The notes under the pieces are model-generated. The model searched no databases, was not told where the DNA came from, and was given only the letters and a program-made list of their open reading frames with translations. A stretch of 60,352 nt of DNA from an uncultured Eggerthella sp. (GTDB lineage: Bacteria > Actinomycetota > Coriobacteriia > Coriobacteriales > Eggerthellaceae): contig UPYK01000013.1 in the NCBI GenBank assembly GCA_900538545.1, positions 1-60,352 of the forward strand, in the 5' to 3' direction. Positions 1 through 8,732 of this stretch are shown here, piece after piece; within the stretch, counting starts at the first letter, position 1, and each line of letters begins with the position of its first letter. A program made the position numbers and the translations under genes.

Positions 1-89
1 CTACCCGGGCATTTGTCACCTTGTCTCAAACTCTTCGGTATCCCTTGCTCTTTACCAAGGTGACAAAAGACCGGGTAGTTTGTCATCTT
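1..89. repeat. Dispersed hairpin-forming intergenic repeat, copy 1 (cut by window start)
   Basis: Positions 1-22 and 57-78 form a near-perfect inverted repeat (CTACCCGG...TTTGTCACCTT against AAGGTGACAAA...CCGGGTAG). The segment 57-89 can also fold alone, pairing AAGGTGACAAA with TTTGTCATCTT around a CCGGGTAG centre. The 21 bases at 69-89 are identical to 21277-21297, and a close reverse-complement copy lies at 60251-60271. It sits just beyond the rplS terminator. Seen directly; function unknown. Confidence 0.7.
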
Positions 90-93
90 CCAA

Positions 94-129
94 AACGAAA
101 AAAAGGGGCACGAAACCCGTACCCCTTTT
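94..129 (-). terminator. Intrinsic terminator of rplS
   Basis: A GC-rich stem pairs AAAAGGGG (101-108) with CCCCTTTT (122-129), extended inward by ACG/CGT. Read on the minus strand it is followed by a run of seven T (complement of 94-100). It lies 22 nt beyond the rplS stop codon. Confidence 0.8.
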
Positions 130-150
130 CGAATGCGAATGAAGGCGCTC

Positions 151-495
151 TTAGAATGCCTTTTCCTTGATCTTCGCAGCCTTGCCGACCTTGTCGCGCA
201 GGTAGTAGAGCTTTGCGCGGCTCACATCACCACGACGGGTGACTTCGATCTTCTCGATCTTGGGAGAGTGAACCGGGAAGGTACGCTCCACGCCCACGGA
301 GAAGCTGATCTTACGAACCGTGAAGGTCTCGCGATTCGAAGCACCATGACGACGGATAACATCGCCCTGGAACACCTGAATACGCTCGCGATCGCCTTCT
401 TTGATGCGATAGTGAACCTTCACCGTATCGCCAACGTTAAAGCTTGCAACCTCAGGATTGATCTGCTGTTGCTCGATTGCGCGGATGATATCCAT
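151..495 (-). CDS. rplS: 50S ribosomal protein L19
   Basis: A 114-residue protein matching bacterial L19 along its whole length, including the conserved stretches VKVHYRIKEGDRERIQVFQG, RRHGASNRETFTVRKIS and SPKIEKIEVTRRG. L19 sits at the interface of the large and small ribosomal subunits. The ATG at 493-495 has a GAAGGA ribosome-binding site 6-7 nt upstream, and a good promoter (565-593) and terminator (101-129) frame it, so it appears to be transcribed alone. In many bacteria rplS follows rpsP-rimM-trmD; none of these is next to it here. Identification is firm. Confidence 0.97.
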   Translation of the reverse strand: MDIIRAIEQQQINPEVASFNVGDTVKVHYRIKEGDRERIQVFQGDVIRRHGASNRETFTVRKISFSVGVERTFPVHSPKIEKIEVTRRGDVSRAKLYYLRDKVGKAAKIKEKAF

Positions 496-564
496 GTCAA
501 ATTCCTTCTATATTTCCACTACTTTATATACAAACACAAAGTGATGTCAGAGACACAGCTGATA

Positions 565-593
565 ATTATACGGTGAGCCAAATTGCGACGCAA
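565..593 (-). promoter_or_regulatory. Promoter of rplS
   Basis: On the minus strand TTGCGT (588-593) is followed after 17 nt by a perfect TATAAT (565-570). The start codon is about 70 nt downstream. Inferred from matches to the housekeeping sigma consensus. Confidence 0.6.
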
Positions 594-665
594 GAAGCAA
601 ATGTAAAAATTGTTGCAAAACCACTCGCCTAGCGGCAGACGGTTCGCGCACACGCTCCTGCGGCG

Positions 666-989
666 CTAGATGAGCAACAACAAACCGTACGAGCCTACCC
701 CCGCAACGATGCTCCATACGAGCGATTTCGTCTTGATGGCAACGGGAATCACGATGAGCGCAGCGATGACCGGAATCATCGCAGGCCACAAGCCCGCATC
801 GAACATGCCAGGGCTGAAGATGTCGTTCGCGATGAGCGCAGCGAAGGCAGCTGGCGGAATGAAGGCGAGCGCCTGAGAGAGCCATCCGGGCAGCTCACGG
901 CCGCGCAGTGCGAAGAGCGGCACCGTGCGAAAGACAAGGATCGTAAGCGCGCATCCTATGCCGATGAGCGCGAACTCAGTCCAACCCAC
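666..989 (-). CDS. azlD: Branched-chain amino acid export subunit AzlD
   Basis: A 107-residue, almost wholly hydrophobic protein with about four membrane segments, of the AzlD family (usual length 100-110). With AzlC it forms an exporter of branched-chain amino acids and analogues, the AzlC/AzlD (BrnF/BrnE) pair. The family features seen are FRTVPLFALRGRELP near residues 20-34 and the loop before PPAAFAALIA. Its start overlaps the end of azlC by 14 nt, which indicates translational coupling. Family identity is firm; the exact exported substrate is inferred. Confidence 0.9.
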   Translation of the reverse strand: MGWTEFALIGIGCALTILVFRTVPLFALRGRELPGWLSQALAFIPPAAFAALIANDIFSPGMFDAGLWPAMIPVIAALIVIPVAIKTKSLVWSIVAGVGSYGLLLLI

Positions 990-1677
990 GTGCGCTCACC
1001 CGCTCTCTTCTTACCACGATCATACCGGCAGCAACACCCAAAAGAGCACCGATCAAGATAGCCGGCCCTGAAAGCCCCACGCATTTCGCCAGGTACACGC
1101 CAAGCACCGCAACCACGCCAGCAGCAATGTTGCCTTTGGTGGCTGGTTGTGAGAACAGCAAGCACAAGAAGATGCTCGTCATCGCGAACGATGCGAGCGC
1201 AGTGGGCACGGTGAGCAGGCTTCCAAGCAGCACCCCGAGCACGTTAGCGAGCGCCCAGGAGCTTTGCGAGAACAAGTTAACGAGCGTTGCACCCTTGATG
1301 TTCCACTCGCCCTGCTCGAGCTTCACCACGTTCACCGCGAATGATTCATCGGTAACGGTCGCACCATACAGGAACGCCAGGCGCTTGTTCACATTCTCGC
1401 AAAAGCGCGAGAGCGATGCACTATAGAGCATCTGGCGGGAATTGACGAGCGTCACGCTCGCAATGATGGCGGCCATGGGAGAACCCAGCAACCACATATT
1501 TGGAATCATGTACTGACCAGCGCCGGAATAGAAAAGGGCGCTCAACAAGAACACCTGGAGCGCATCCATGCCGACCGATTGGCTCAAGATGCCACAAGGA
1601 ATGCCGAGAAAAATATAGCCCACCATAATAGGTGCGGCCATCTGCAATGCTTGTTTTACGAGTGATACGTTTTTCAT
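976..1677 (-). CDS. azlC: Branched-chain amino acid exporter AzlC
   Basis: A 233-residue integral membrane protein of the AzlC/BrnF family. Visible family features are GIPCGILSQSVGMD near the N terminus, YSGAGQYM, the NSRQMLYSASLS region and GATVTDESFAVN in the middle. It is the large subunit of the two-part exporter with AzlD, whose gene overlaps it downstream. No Shine-Dalgarno sequence precedes the ATG; instead a TATACT -10 element (1687-1692) lies only 9 nt upstream, suggesting a leaderless or nearly leaderless transcript separate from the dgt cluster upstream. Confidence 0.92.
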   Translation of the reverse strand: MKNVSLVKQALQMAAPIMVGYIFLGIPCGILSQSVGMDALQVFLLSALFYSGAGQYMIPNMWLLGSPMAAIIASVTLVNSRQMLYSASLSRFCENVNKRLAFLYGATVTDESFAVNVVKLEQGEWNIKGATLVNLFSQSSWALANVLGVLLGSLLTVPTALASFAMTSIFLCLLFSQPATKGNIAAGVVAVLGVYLAKCVGLSGPAILIGALLGVAAGMIVVRRERVSARGLD

Positions 1678-1686
1678 GACCGCATC

Positions 1687-1692
1687 AGTATA
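1687..1692 (-). promoter_or_regulatory. Candidate -10 element for near-leaderless azlCD mRNA
   Basis: TATACT on the minus strand, 9 nt before the azlC ATG. There is no convincing -35 and no ribosome-binding site between it and the start codon. Initiation about 7 nt downstream would leave only a 2-3 nt leader. Inference only. Confidence 0.35.
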
Positions 1693-1753
1693 GCGCTATC
1701 AGCCTTGAGCGCACTCTCTTCTCCGTCGGTGGATGAAGAGGGATCCTGCTACC

Positions 1754-2803
1754 TTAATGTTGTGCGTTCCACGATTTCGGAACGAACATGTCCTCGAAGA
1801 AGTTGATCGCATAGCGATCAGTCATGCCCGCAACATGATCGGTGACCGCACGCAGCGGATCGTCGCCAGCAAGCGCACGATATTCCGCAGGCACTTCATC
1901 GTAATGGCGCACGAAGTAGTTGAACAGATCCTCGACCAAATGGCGCGCTTTGTATACCTCGCGCATGACCTGATCGGACGTATAGACCTTGTCGAACAAG
2001 AACGAACGTAGCTCCATCATGGCTTCCCAGATCGGTTCGCTCATGGCGATATCGCCCTGCGCATCGGAGGTGACGATCATATCCTCAACGAGCGTTTGGA
2101 TGCGATCGGCGTGATTCTCCCCGATGATGCGATGAGTGGATTCCGGCAGATCGGATTCTTTGAGCACGCCCGAGCGAAGCGCGTCGTCGATATCGTGATT
2201 CACGTACGCAATGCGGTCAGCCGTTGCAACAATGCGACCTTCATACGTTTTGGCGCGCTCTGAGCCCGTATGGTGCACGATGCCATCGCGCACTTCCTCG
2301 CTCAAGTTAAGGCCCTTGCCTTCGTTCTCGATGACCTCGACCACGCGCAAACTCTGGATATTATGGCGATACAGCACCTTGTTCTCCGGTGCCTCGGGGT
2401 CGAGCCCCTTATGAAGCGCCAAACAGCGGCTGATCGATTCCTCTCCCACGTGCCCGAACGGCGTATGACCCAGATCGTGCCCGAGCGCAATTGCCTCGGT
2501 AAGATCCTCGTTCAATCCAAGTGCGCGTGCGATCGTACGTGCGATCTGCGAAACCTCGAGCGTATGCGTAAGACGCGTACGGTAATGGTCTCCCACCGGC
2601 GCCAAGAATACCTGCGTCTTATGGGACAACCGGCGAAACGCCTTGGTATGCAAGATCTTGTCGCGATCCTTTTGATAGGTGGAACGGAAGCGATCCTCCT
2701 GCGATGCACGATCGCGCCCCAGCGATCGGTCGGAGAACGAAGCTTGGTCGCTCAAGTGTTCATGCTCTTGTTCGATACGATCATCACGCGTGGTGAGTTT
2801 CAT
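1754..2803 (-). CDS. dgt: Deoxyguanosinetriphosphate triphosphohydrolase-like HD protein
   Basis: A 349-residue HD-superfamily phosphohydrolase of the Dgt family, which hydrolyses dNTPs to nucleosides and tripolyphosphate and so trims nucleotide pools. The metal-binding motif is visible: RLTHTLEVSQIART supplies the first His, HDLGHTPFGH the HD pair, and a later HHTGSERA the next His. The N terminus carries DRDKILHTKAFRRLSHKTQV, typical of the family. It follows the zinc-ribbon gene by 15 nt. In many Actinobacteria dgt precedes dnaG; dnaG is not in this window. Substrate preference within the family cannot be read from the sequence. Confidence 0.9.
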   Translation of the reverse strand: MKLTTRDDRIEQEHEHLSDQASFSDRSLGRDRASQEDRFRSTYQKDRDKILHTKAFRRLSHKTQVFLAPVGDHYRTRLTHTLEVSQIARTIARALGLNEDLTEAIALGHDLGHTPFGHVGEESISRCLALHKGLDPEAPENKVLYRHNIQSLRVVEVIENEGKGLNLSEEVRDGIVHHTGSERAKTYEGRIVATADRIAYVNHDIDDALRSGVLKESDLPESTHRIIGENHADRIQTLVEDMIVTSDAQGDIAMSEPIWEAMMELRSFLFDKVYTSDQVMREVYKARHLVEDLFNYFVRHYDEVPAEYRALAGDDPLRAVTDHVAGMTDRYAINFFEDMFVPKSWNAQH

Positions 2804-2818
2804 GTAATCTTCTTTCGA

Positions 2819-3541
2819 CTAAGCGGTAACGATGAGAAGCCTTCTGCAGGAAGGACAGCGTGACACCGGCGCATCCTGCTTGATGCGGCTGATGCGCGTG
2901 CTATCGAAGGCTGAACGACAAGCGCTGCACGATCCATCGACAAGCTCCGCCACGCCGATGCCTCCACATTCATGACAAGAGCGCTCATATGCACGACAAA
3001 GTTCGGCATTCAGGGTTTCTGCCAGCTGCTTATGCTCGGCTTCCGCCTGCGCGATCGCACGCGTGAGCGAACCGCCTTCTTCCTGGAACGATGCGATGGC
3101 GCTCTTTTCTCGTGCATCCAGCTCGGCGCACCCCGCCATGATCTGGTCCATGAGCGGACGAATGCGCGCGAGCTCGCCATCGACGCGCTCCATATCCTGC
3201 GTGAGCTTCTCGCGGCGCTTGACCACCCCATGCAGGTCTTTCGTGTATGACTCAACGCTGCGGTAATCGCCCTTCACCCGATCGAGCGCTTCTTGGGTCT
3301 CTTGCTGCTTCTTCTCAAGACGTTCGTCTTCTGAGAGCAGAGCATGCAATTCGTCTTCGAACGCGTCGATCATATCCTGCACCTGGGTCTTCTTCTTGAT
3401 GATCGCAGAGAGCTTTTGGCGCGTTTCAAGAATAGTTTGGCGCTGAGGGAGCTCATCGAGCTTCTTCTTGTTGCGGATCACTTCGGCATCGATATGCTGA
3501 AGTCGTTTGAGGTTCTCGAGCTCCTGATCGCTTGCGTGCAT
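2819..3541 (-). CDS. Coiled-coil protein with C-terminal C4 zinc ribbon
   Basis: A 240-residue protein: residues 1 to about 170 are a long charged coiled coil rich in Glu, Lys, Gln and Leu, followed by a zinc ribbon with CHECGG, CSAC and a final CPSC. This is the C4-type zinc ribbon family (Pfam zf-RING_7, DUF164; CT398-like), of uncertain function and often next to nif3 as here. The ATG at 3541 was preferred to one at 3556 because GAGG lies 5 nt before it, while the outer ATG has no ribosome-binding site. Zinc binding is inferred from the cysteines. Confidence 0.85.
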   Translation of the reverse strand: MHASDQELENLKRLQHIDAEVIRNKKKLDELPQRQTILETRQKLSAIIKKKTQVQDMIDAFEDELHALLSEDERLEKKQQETQEALDRVKGDYRSVESYTKDLHGVVKRREKLTQDMERVDGELARIRPLMDQIMAGCAELDAREKSAIASFQEEGGSLTRAIAQAEAEHKQLAETLNAELCRAYERSCHECGGIGVAELVDGSCSACRSAFDSTRISRIKQDAPVSRCPSCRRLLIVTA

Positions 3542-3574
3542 GCCTACCTCGCTCATCTCGTATGGGGCGAATCG

Positions 3575-4453
3575 CTATTGGCGAATGGTTTCAGGGGTAT
3601 ACCAATTCTTCGATTGATCAACAACCATGATACATGAATCTGGCAGACCCGCCGCGAGCGCTTCGGTCGCGAGAAGAGCACAGAGCGGAAGCTCTGAAAC
3701 GTCGTGTCCCAGTTCGATGATCGACAGCCCGCTCTGGCGCGCCTCGAGCGCCACGTGATACTTCACCTCACCGCAGATCAGACAATCGATGCCATTCTCC
3801 AAACAGAGGTCGACCAGGTCGTTTGCTGACCCACCACAGGTGACGATCGATTCGAGCAGGGTATCGGGATTACCCCATACGCGCGGCACCGAACCGAACA
3901 CGGAGACCGAGCGTGCTGCGAGATGCTTGAGCGAGAGCGCACCCTCTTCGCTCGCGCACACCATTCCGAAGCCTTTATCAGCGTTGTCAGCAAGCGGGTC
4001 GAGCACATAACGCGGCTTGAGACGCAGCAAGGTGGGCAAGATCGAAAGTGCTTGCGGCGCAACATCGAGCGCCGTATGGAAATTCATGCAATTGATGCCG
4101 TGAGAGAGCGCATAGTTCACTACCGCCCCGGGTTTTGCGCCCTGCACGGTCTCCGGCATGAAGTTGCTCACCGCTTCGATGAACACGGGGTGATGCGTGA
4201 GCACCACGTTCGCACCAAGGTCAGTAGCTTCTTTGAGTGCTGCGATGGTGGGATCGAGCGCAACCACCACGCCGGTCACTTCGACACCTGGGTTGCCCAC
4301 GGTAAGCCCCGTGCGATCCCAAGCGCACGCATCCTCAGCAGGAAAGACCGAGAGCAAACGCCGCTCGAGCGTGCCAACAGAAACGCCCGTCTTCACGGGC
4401 GCGAGAGGCCCCGTTGGGACCTTGAACAATGCATTGATATCTGATTGAGACAT
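3575..4453 (-). CDS. Nif3-like dinuclear metal centre protein
   Basis: A 292-residue protein of the Nif3/YqfO family (also annotated GTP cyclohydrolase 1 type 2), without the extra middle domain seen in longer homologues. Metal-site signatures are AWDRTGLTVGNP, VVLTHHPVF and, near the C terminus, ELGHDVSE. Known members form a toroidal hexamer with two metal ions per subunit; the physiological substrate is unsettled. It lies 17 nt after the PHP gene and 33 nt before the zinc-ribbon gene, a common pairing. The first about 20 residues look like an unstructured extension. Confidence 0.9.
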   Translation of the reverse strand: MSQSDINALFKVPTGPLAPVKTGVSVGTLERRLLSVFPAEDACAWDRTGLTVGNPGVEVTGVVVALDPTIAALKEATDLGANVVLTHHPVFIEAVSNFMPETVQGAKPGAVVNYALSHGINCMNFHTALDVAPQALSILPTLLRLKPRYVLDPLADNADKGFGMVCASEEGALSLKHLAARSVSVFGSVPRVWGNPDTLLESIVTCGGSANDLVDLCLENGIDCLICGEVKYHVALEARQSGLSIIELGHDVSELPLCALLATEALAAGLPDSCIMVVDQSKNWYTPETIRQ

Positions 4454-4470
4454 GTCAACCTTCTTTCGCG

Positions 4471-5286
4471 TTAAGAGAGCGGGATCGCTCTTCTCTCACC
4501 ACCTGGCAACAACGCGGTGATCTCGCGATATCCCGCTTCATAGAGAAGTTTCAATCCAGCGTCGATGCCGCGATCGACATTGCACGGCTCGTGCGCATCT
4601 GTTCCCAGTGTAACGGGCACGCCTGCTTTTCTGAATTCTGTTAACAAATCGATATGAGGGAAGGGCTCTTTGCAGGCATAGTAAGCTCCCGAAGTGTTCA
4701 CCTCGATCATGCGCTCCCCTGCCGCCGCCGCTTCAGCAGCTTGCGCGTAGGCGCGAGCACGATCGAAGGCTGGCGAAGGATACTTGGCGAACTTCTTCAC
4801 CAGATCGGGATGTGCCATGACCGTATAGGGCATATCCGAAACGCACGCCGTGCAGAACTGGTCGAAATAGCGCTCCCAGATCGCATCGTGACCGACCTCG
4901 TCCCAATGATCGACCTGCTCAGGATCGTCGAAAGGCCACATATCAAGATAGTGAACCGAGCCCAAGATGATATCGAAGCGGCTCCAATCGATGCTCGAAA
5001 GATCGCGGTCCTCATAGTCTCCGAGCCAGTCGAGCTCGGTCCCAACGAGGATCTGCATGTTAGGGTGAAGAGCGCGCTGTGCTTCGATCTCGCGAACGTA
5101 GGGATCGAGCGCATCCCAGGGCATCGAGACGAAGTTATCAGGGTCGACCTCATGAGAGAGCGGAAAATGCTCGGTGAGAGCCAGGATCGAGATGCCCGCC
5201 TCGCGAGCCGCCTGCACGACCTCAGCGATCGTGCCGTTTCCATGCCCGGTAAGCCCCGTGTGCGTATGTGTGTTAATGTACTCCAT
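4471..5286 (-). CDS. PHP-family histidinol-phosphatase (HisJ type)
   Basis: A 271-residue PHP-domain phosphoesterase resembling HisJ/HisK histidinol-phosphatases. Metal ligands lie in NTHTHTG at the N terminus, LTEHFP near residue 40, VMAHPDLVKKF mid-protein and TDAHEP near the end. If it is histidinol-phosphatase it dephosphorylates L-histidinol phosphate, the penultimate step of histidine synthesis, but no other his gene is nearby. The ATG at 5286 is 2 nt after the desulfurase stop; a longer frame reading upstream overlaps that gene and lacks similarity. Related PHP phosphatases with other substrates cannot be excluded. Confidence 0.82.
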   Translation of the reverse strand: MEYINTHTHTGLTGHGNGTIAEVVQAAREAGISILALTEHFPLSHEVDPDNFVSMPWDALDPYVREIEAQRALHPNMQILVGTELDWLGDYEDRDLSSIDWSRFDIILGSVHYLDMWPFDDPEQVDHWDEVGHDAIWERYFDQFCTACVSDMPYTVMAHPDLVKKFAKYPSPAFDRARAYAQAAEAAAAGERMIEVNTSGAYYACKEPFPHIDLLTEFRKAGVPVTLGTDAHEPCNVDRGIDAGLKLLYEAGYREITALLPGGERRAIPLS

Positions 5287-5288
5287 GA

Positions 5289-6509
5289 TCACTTCACTAC
5301 CTCTCGAAGCATGCGTAGCGCATGATCGATGTCTTTTTCTGTGGTGGTTGGTCCGAGCGAGAAGCGCACCATGCCAAGCGCACGATCGCGCTCGATCCCC
5401 ATGGCAGAAAGCACGTGCGAAGGCTCGAGATCGCTCGACGAACACGCCGATCCTCCCGATACGCACACTCCCCGCCGATCAAGCTGCAGGATGAGCGTTT
5501 CGCTCTCGAAACCCGGGCACAGCACCGTAACGATATGTGGCCCATAGTCAGGCGAGCGGGGGTCGATGAACGCCTCGACGCCAGAAAGCTCGCTGAGACC
5601 AGTAAAGAGCCTGTCGCGCAAGGCTCGCATATGAGCGCTTGCTGCCTCAAGTTGCTCGTGGCTTGCCTGCGCTGCCGCCGCGAAGCCCACCACACCTGCG
5701 ATGTTCTGCGTTCCGCTGCGAAGATTCGCCTCCTGACCTCCCCCGACGATCTGCGCGTCGAACGGCGTACGCGTCTTCAAGAAGAGCGCACCCACCCCTT
5801 TCGGTCCGCCGATCTTATGGGAAGAGAGCGAAAGCGCATCCACGCCTGTCTGTTTTACCGAGAGCGGTATCTTTCCGAACGCCTGCGTAGCATCGCTGTG
5901 GAAGAGCGCACCAGAGCGGTGCGCAAGCTCTGCCAACTGCGTGATATCGGCAAGCGCGCCGGTTTCGTTATTCAACGCCATGATCGAAACGAGCAAAGGG
6001 TCGGTTGCCACGTCCAATACGTGTGCAAGCGCCTCAGGCGTAATGGCGCCCCGTTTATCAGGCCTGACGAAGAGGACCTCTATGCCGCGACGGCGCAGCA
6101 CCTCCGCTGCTTCGAGCACCGCATCATGCTCGATGGCAGAAACGATCACGCTCGGTGCCGCTTCGAGCGCCTTGCCCTTTGCTTGCGAGCCGTAGCCGAT
6201 ATTCACGCCGCGCTTCGCCAGAATCCCCTCGACGATGCCGATAAGAGCAGCGTTGTCCGCCTCGGTCGCTCCTGAGGTGAAGATGATCTCGCTGGGTCGC
6301 GCATCGAGCGTGCGCGCGATATCGCGCCGGGCAGCTTCGAGCGTCTTGAACGCATCGCGCCCCGCGGTGTGAAGCGCATTCGCGTTCCCGTTACCCTGCA
6401 CAAGACCAGCCATCCCCGCTTCAAGATAGGGCGCCATAGCACGAGCAGCCTCGAGCGAAAGCGGTGCCGTGGCTGCCCAATCGAGATAGACGAAAGGCGC
6501 ATCTGCCAT
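5289..6509 (-). CDS. Cysteine desulfurase (NifS/IscS family)
   Basis: A 406-residue class V aminotransferase-fold, PLP-dependent enzyme that removes sulfur from cysteine for Fe-S cluster or thionucleotide synthesis. The PLP lysine lies in LSLSSHKIGGPKGVGALF, the upstream HSDATQAFGK gives the cofactor Asp and substrate Gln, and the catalytic cysteine is in VSGGSACSSSDLEPSHVL. N-terminal VYLDWAATAPLS is typical. No IscU, SufU or MnmA gene is adjacent, so the sulfur acceptor is unknown. It is packed 3 nt after rpe and 2 nt before the PHP gene. Confidence 0.92.
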   Translation of the reverse strand: MADAPFVYLDWAATAPLSLEAARAMAPYLEAGMAGLVQGNGNANALHTAGRDAFKTLEAARRDIARTLDARPSEIIFTSGATEADNAALIGIVEGILAKRGVNIGYGSQAKGKALEAAPSVIVSAIEHDAVLEAAEVLRRRGIEVLFVRPDKRGAITPEALAHVLDVATDPLLVSIMALNNETGALADITQLAELAHRSGALFHSDATQAFGKIPLSVKQTGVDALSLSSHKIGGPKGVGALFLKTRTPFDAQIVGGGQEANLRSGTQNIAGVVGFAAAAQASHEQLEAASAHMRALRDRLFTGLSELSGVEAFIDPRSPDYGPHIVTVLCPGFESETLILQLDRRGVCVSGGSACSSSDLEPSHVLSAMGIERDRALGMVRFSLGPTTTEKDIDHALRMLREVVK

Positions 6510-6512
6510 GGG

Positions 6513-7214
6513 CTATGCACGCCCCTTGTCTGCCTGCGCGTCCGTTCCCGCCAGGCGGATCTCCTCGATCGCGCGAGCGGGATCCCCTGCGGCGAACACG
6601 CCCGATCCTGCGACGAGCACATCAGCACCTTGAGCACACACCAATCCCGCCGTGCGCTCTGCGCTGATGCCCCCATCGACCTCGATGAGCAGATCGGGGT
6701 TGCGCTCCTTGGCTACCTGCGCAACATACGCCACGCGCTCTTCACTTCCTTCGATGTAAGACTGCCCCGAAAAGCCCGGGAATACGCTCATGACTAAGAT
6801 CATATCGACCTCTTCGATGAAAGGATCGAGCGCCTCGATGGGCATATCGGGCTTGAGCGTGAGCGCCGGATGAGCTCCCCGCTCGCGAATATGGCGCAAG
6901 AGGGTATGAAGCTCGTCTTCGTCGGGCACGGCCTCGATATGGACCGAGACATAATCAGGGTCGAGATCGAGATACCAATCGATCTGCTCTTGCGGATTCG
7001 AGATCATGAGGTGCACATCGATGGGGAGATCGGTTATGGCGCGGAGCTGCTTGATGAACGGTACGCCGATCGTAAGGTTGGGTACGAAATGCCCATCCAT
7101 CACATCGACATGAATGATATCGGCTCCCGCTTCTTCGAGCATGCGGATATCGCGCTCCATATCCATGAAGTTCGCTGAAAGGATCGAGGGAGCGATCCGT
7201 ACCGTAGAGAACAT
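6513..7214 (-). CDS. rpe: Ribulose-phosphate 3-epimerase
   Basis: A 233-residue TIM-barrel epimerase that interconverts ribulose 5-phosphate and xylulose 5-phosphate in the pentose phosphate pathway. Signatures seen: APSILSANF at the N terminus, HVDVMDGHFVPNLTIG with the metal-binding His and catalytic Asp, DVHLMIS, VMSVFPGFSGQSYI and the second catalytic Asp in EVDGGI. A 10-15 residue tail beyond the barrel is not conserved. It lies 26 nt after ogt and 3 nt before the cysteine desulfurase. Confidence 0.95.
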   Translation of the reverse strand: MFSTVRIAPSILSANFMDMERDIRMLEEAGADIIHVDVMDGHFVPNLTIGVPFIKQLRAITDLPIDVHLMISNPQEQIDWYLDLDPDYVSVHIEAVPDEDELHTLLRHIRERGAHPALTLKPDMPIEALDPFIEEVDMILVMSVFPGFSGQSYIEGSEERVAYVAQVAKERNPDLLIEVDGGISAERTAGLVCAQGADVLVAGSGVFAAGDPARAIEEIRLAGTDAQADKGRA

Positions 7215-7240
7215 GAAACCAAGCTTCCTTTCTCAAGAAC

Positions 7241-7711
7241 CTAGCTGTTTCGCGCTTCAAGATCGAGCAAGAACTGCTTGATCTTGAGCCCTGCAGCATA
7301 GCCCACCAAGTCTCCATTCTTCCCGATCACGCGATGACACGGAACGAGGAGCGGCAACGGATTCTTGTTGTTCGCACCCCCTACCGCACGCATCGCGCGC
7401 GGAGCATCGATCGCGCACGCGATCTCTTGATAGGTGCGCGTTTGTCCATAGGGAATCTCTTCGAGCGCACTCCATACGCGCTTTTGGAAATCGGTCCCGC
7501 TCGCCTTGAGCGGAAGATCGAAGTGCTTGCGCTTCCCCGCCAGGTACTCCTGGACCTGATTGGCAGCATCGTTGGTGAGCGCCGTAGGCGTGCAGGCTCC
7601 CTCAAGTTCCGCAGGGCCGAACACGAGTTGAGTGATGTGCGCGCCATCACTCGCGATCGTGATCCTACCCATCGGGGTCGGATAGACGAAGTACGTTCGC
7701 TCACTTGGCAT
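7241..7711 (-). CDS. ogt: Methylated-DNA-protein cysteine methyltransferase
   Basis: A 156-residue suicide repair protein that moves the methyl group from O6-methylguanine in DNA to its own cysteine. The active-site motif PCHRVIG is near residues 123-129, followed by GYAAGLKIKQFLLDLE, and preceded by the helix FQKRVWSALEEIPYGQTRTY. The length fits Ogt/MGMT proteins without an Ada domain. The ATG at 7711 was chosen because GAGGGGG lies just upstream; it overlaps the end of gpsA by 11 nt, so the two are translationally coupled. Confidence 0.93.
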   Translation of the reverse strand: MPSERTYFVYPTPMGRITIASDGAHITQLVFGPAELEGACTPTALTNDAANQVQEYLAGKRKHFDLPLKASGTDFQKRVWSALEEIPYGQTRTYQEIACAIDAPRAMRAVGGANNKNPLPLLVPCHRVIGKNGDLVGYAAGLKIKQFLLDLEARNS

Positions 7712-8729
7712 AGATGGCCCCCTCGTGCTCAAGTCCCCAGAATTCTGTGGTGAGCGGCCGGTCAAAGAGCGTCATGATGGTCTCCTCGATCGAAGCCTTA
7801 TCCCACAGCACGCTGCGCACCGCTTTCGTGATGGGCAGCTCCACTCCATAGGAACGCGCGAGCGGCTCGATGGTCTTGCAGGCAAGCGCGCCTTCGACCA
7901 CCATGTGGGTCTCGTTCTCGTACTCTTCGAGCGTCTTGCCCTTCGCCACGTATTCGCCGAACGTACGGTTGCGCGAATGTTGCGAGGTACACGTTGCGAT
8001 CAAGTCGCCAGCACCAGCAAGACCCATGACCGTGAGCGGATCGCCGCCACGGGCATACACGAGCCTGCTCATCTCAGCCATACCACGCGTCATGAGCATG
8101 GCTGCCGTATTGTCCCCCATGCCCATGCCATAAGCGATGCCCACCGCGATCGCGATAACGTTCTTGAAGGCCGCGCACAGCTCCACGCCGATGTAATCAG
8201 AAGAAACGTAGCACCTGAAGCTCGTGGACGCGAACAACCCGCGAAAGAAGAGCGCGGTCTGTTCAGAAGGAGAAGCGATGACCGTGCCCGAAGGCGTCCG
8301 ATACACGACCTCTTCAGCATGATTCGGCCCCGAAAGCACCGCAAGGCGATCCTCGTTACCGAGCACATCTGCATATATCTCGATCGGGAGCAGCATCGTT
8401 TCCTGCTCCACGCCTTTCGAGCAGATGATGATGGGGGTCTCAGCAGAAACGACCCCTTTCATGCGCTCGGCGAAATCGCGCAAGAGCCTTGAGGGAGTGA
8501 CCACCACCACCGCGCCTGCGCCCGCAAGCGCCTCCTCGAGCTTGGCAGTAGCCGTGATAGCAGGGTCGAGCGCAGCATCGCTCAGATAGCGCGGATTGCG
8601 ATGCTCGTTCGTGATCGCTTCGGCCACTTCAGGCTTGCGCGCCCACATGCAGACTTCGTTATCGTTCGAAGCGAGCACGTTCGCGAGCGCTGTGCCCCAC
8701 GATCCTGCACCGATCACTGCAACTTTCAT
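7701..8729 (-). CDS. gpsA: Glycerol-3-phosphate dehydrogenase [NAD(P)+]
   Basis: A 342-residue enzyme reducing dihydroxyacetone phosphate to sn-glycerol 3-phosphate, the backbone for phospholipids. The N-terminal Rossmann motif is VIGAGSWGTALA; CSKGVEQET, LSGPNHAEEV, the catalytic lysine in CAAFKNVIAIAVGI and the C-terminal NSRNRTFG-like segment (HSRNRTFGE) are all present. Next gene plsY, 3 nt upstream, uses its product, so the pair forms the start of phospholipid synthesis. Its 3' end overlaps ogt. Confidence 0.96.
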   Translation of the reverse strand: MKVAVIGAGSWGTALANVLASNDNEVCMWARKPEVAEAITNEHRNPRYLSDAALDPAITATAKLEEALAGAGAVVVVTPSRLLRDFAERMKGVVSAETPIIICSKGVEQETMLLPIEIYADVLGNEDRLAVLSGPNHAEEVVYRTPSGTVIASPSEQTALFFRGLFASTSFRCYVSSDYIGVELCAAFKNVIAIAVGIAYGMGMGDNTAAMLMTRGMAEMSRLVYARGGDPLTVMGLAGAGDLIATCTSQHSRNRTFGEYVAKGKTLEEYENETHMVVEGALACKTIEPLARSYGVELPITKAVRSVLWDKASIEETIMTLFDRPLTTEFWGLEHEGAIYAK

Positions 8730-8732
8730 GAC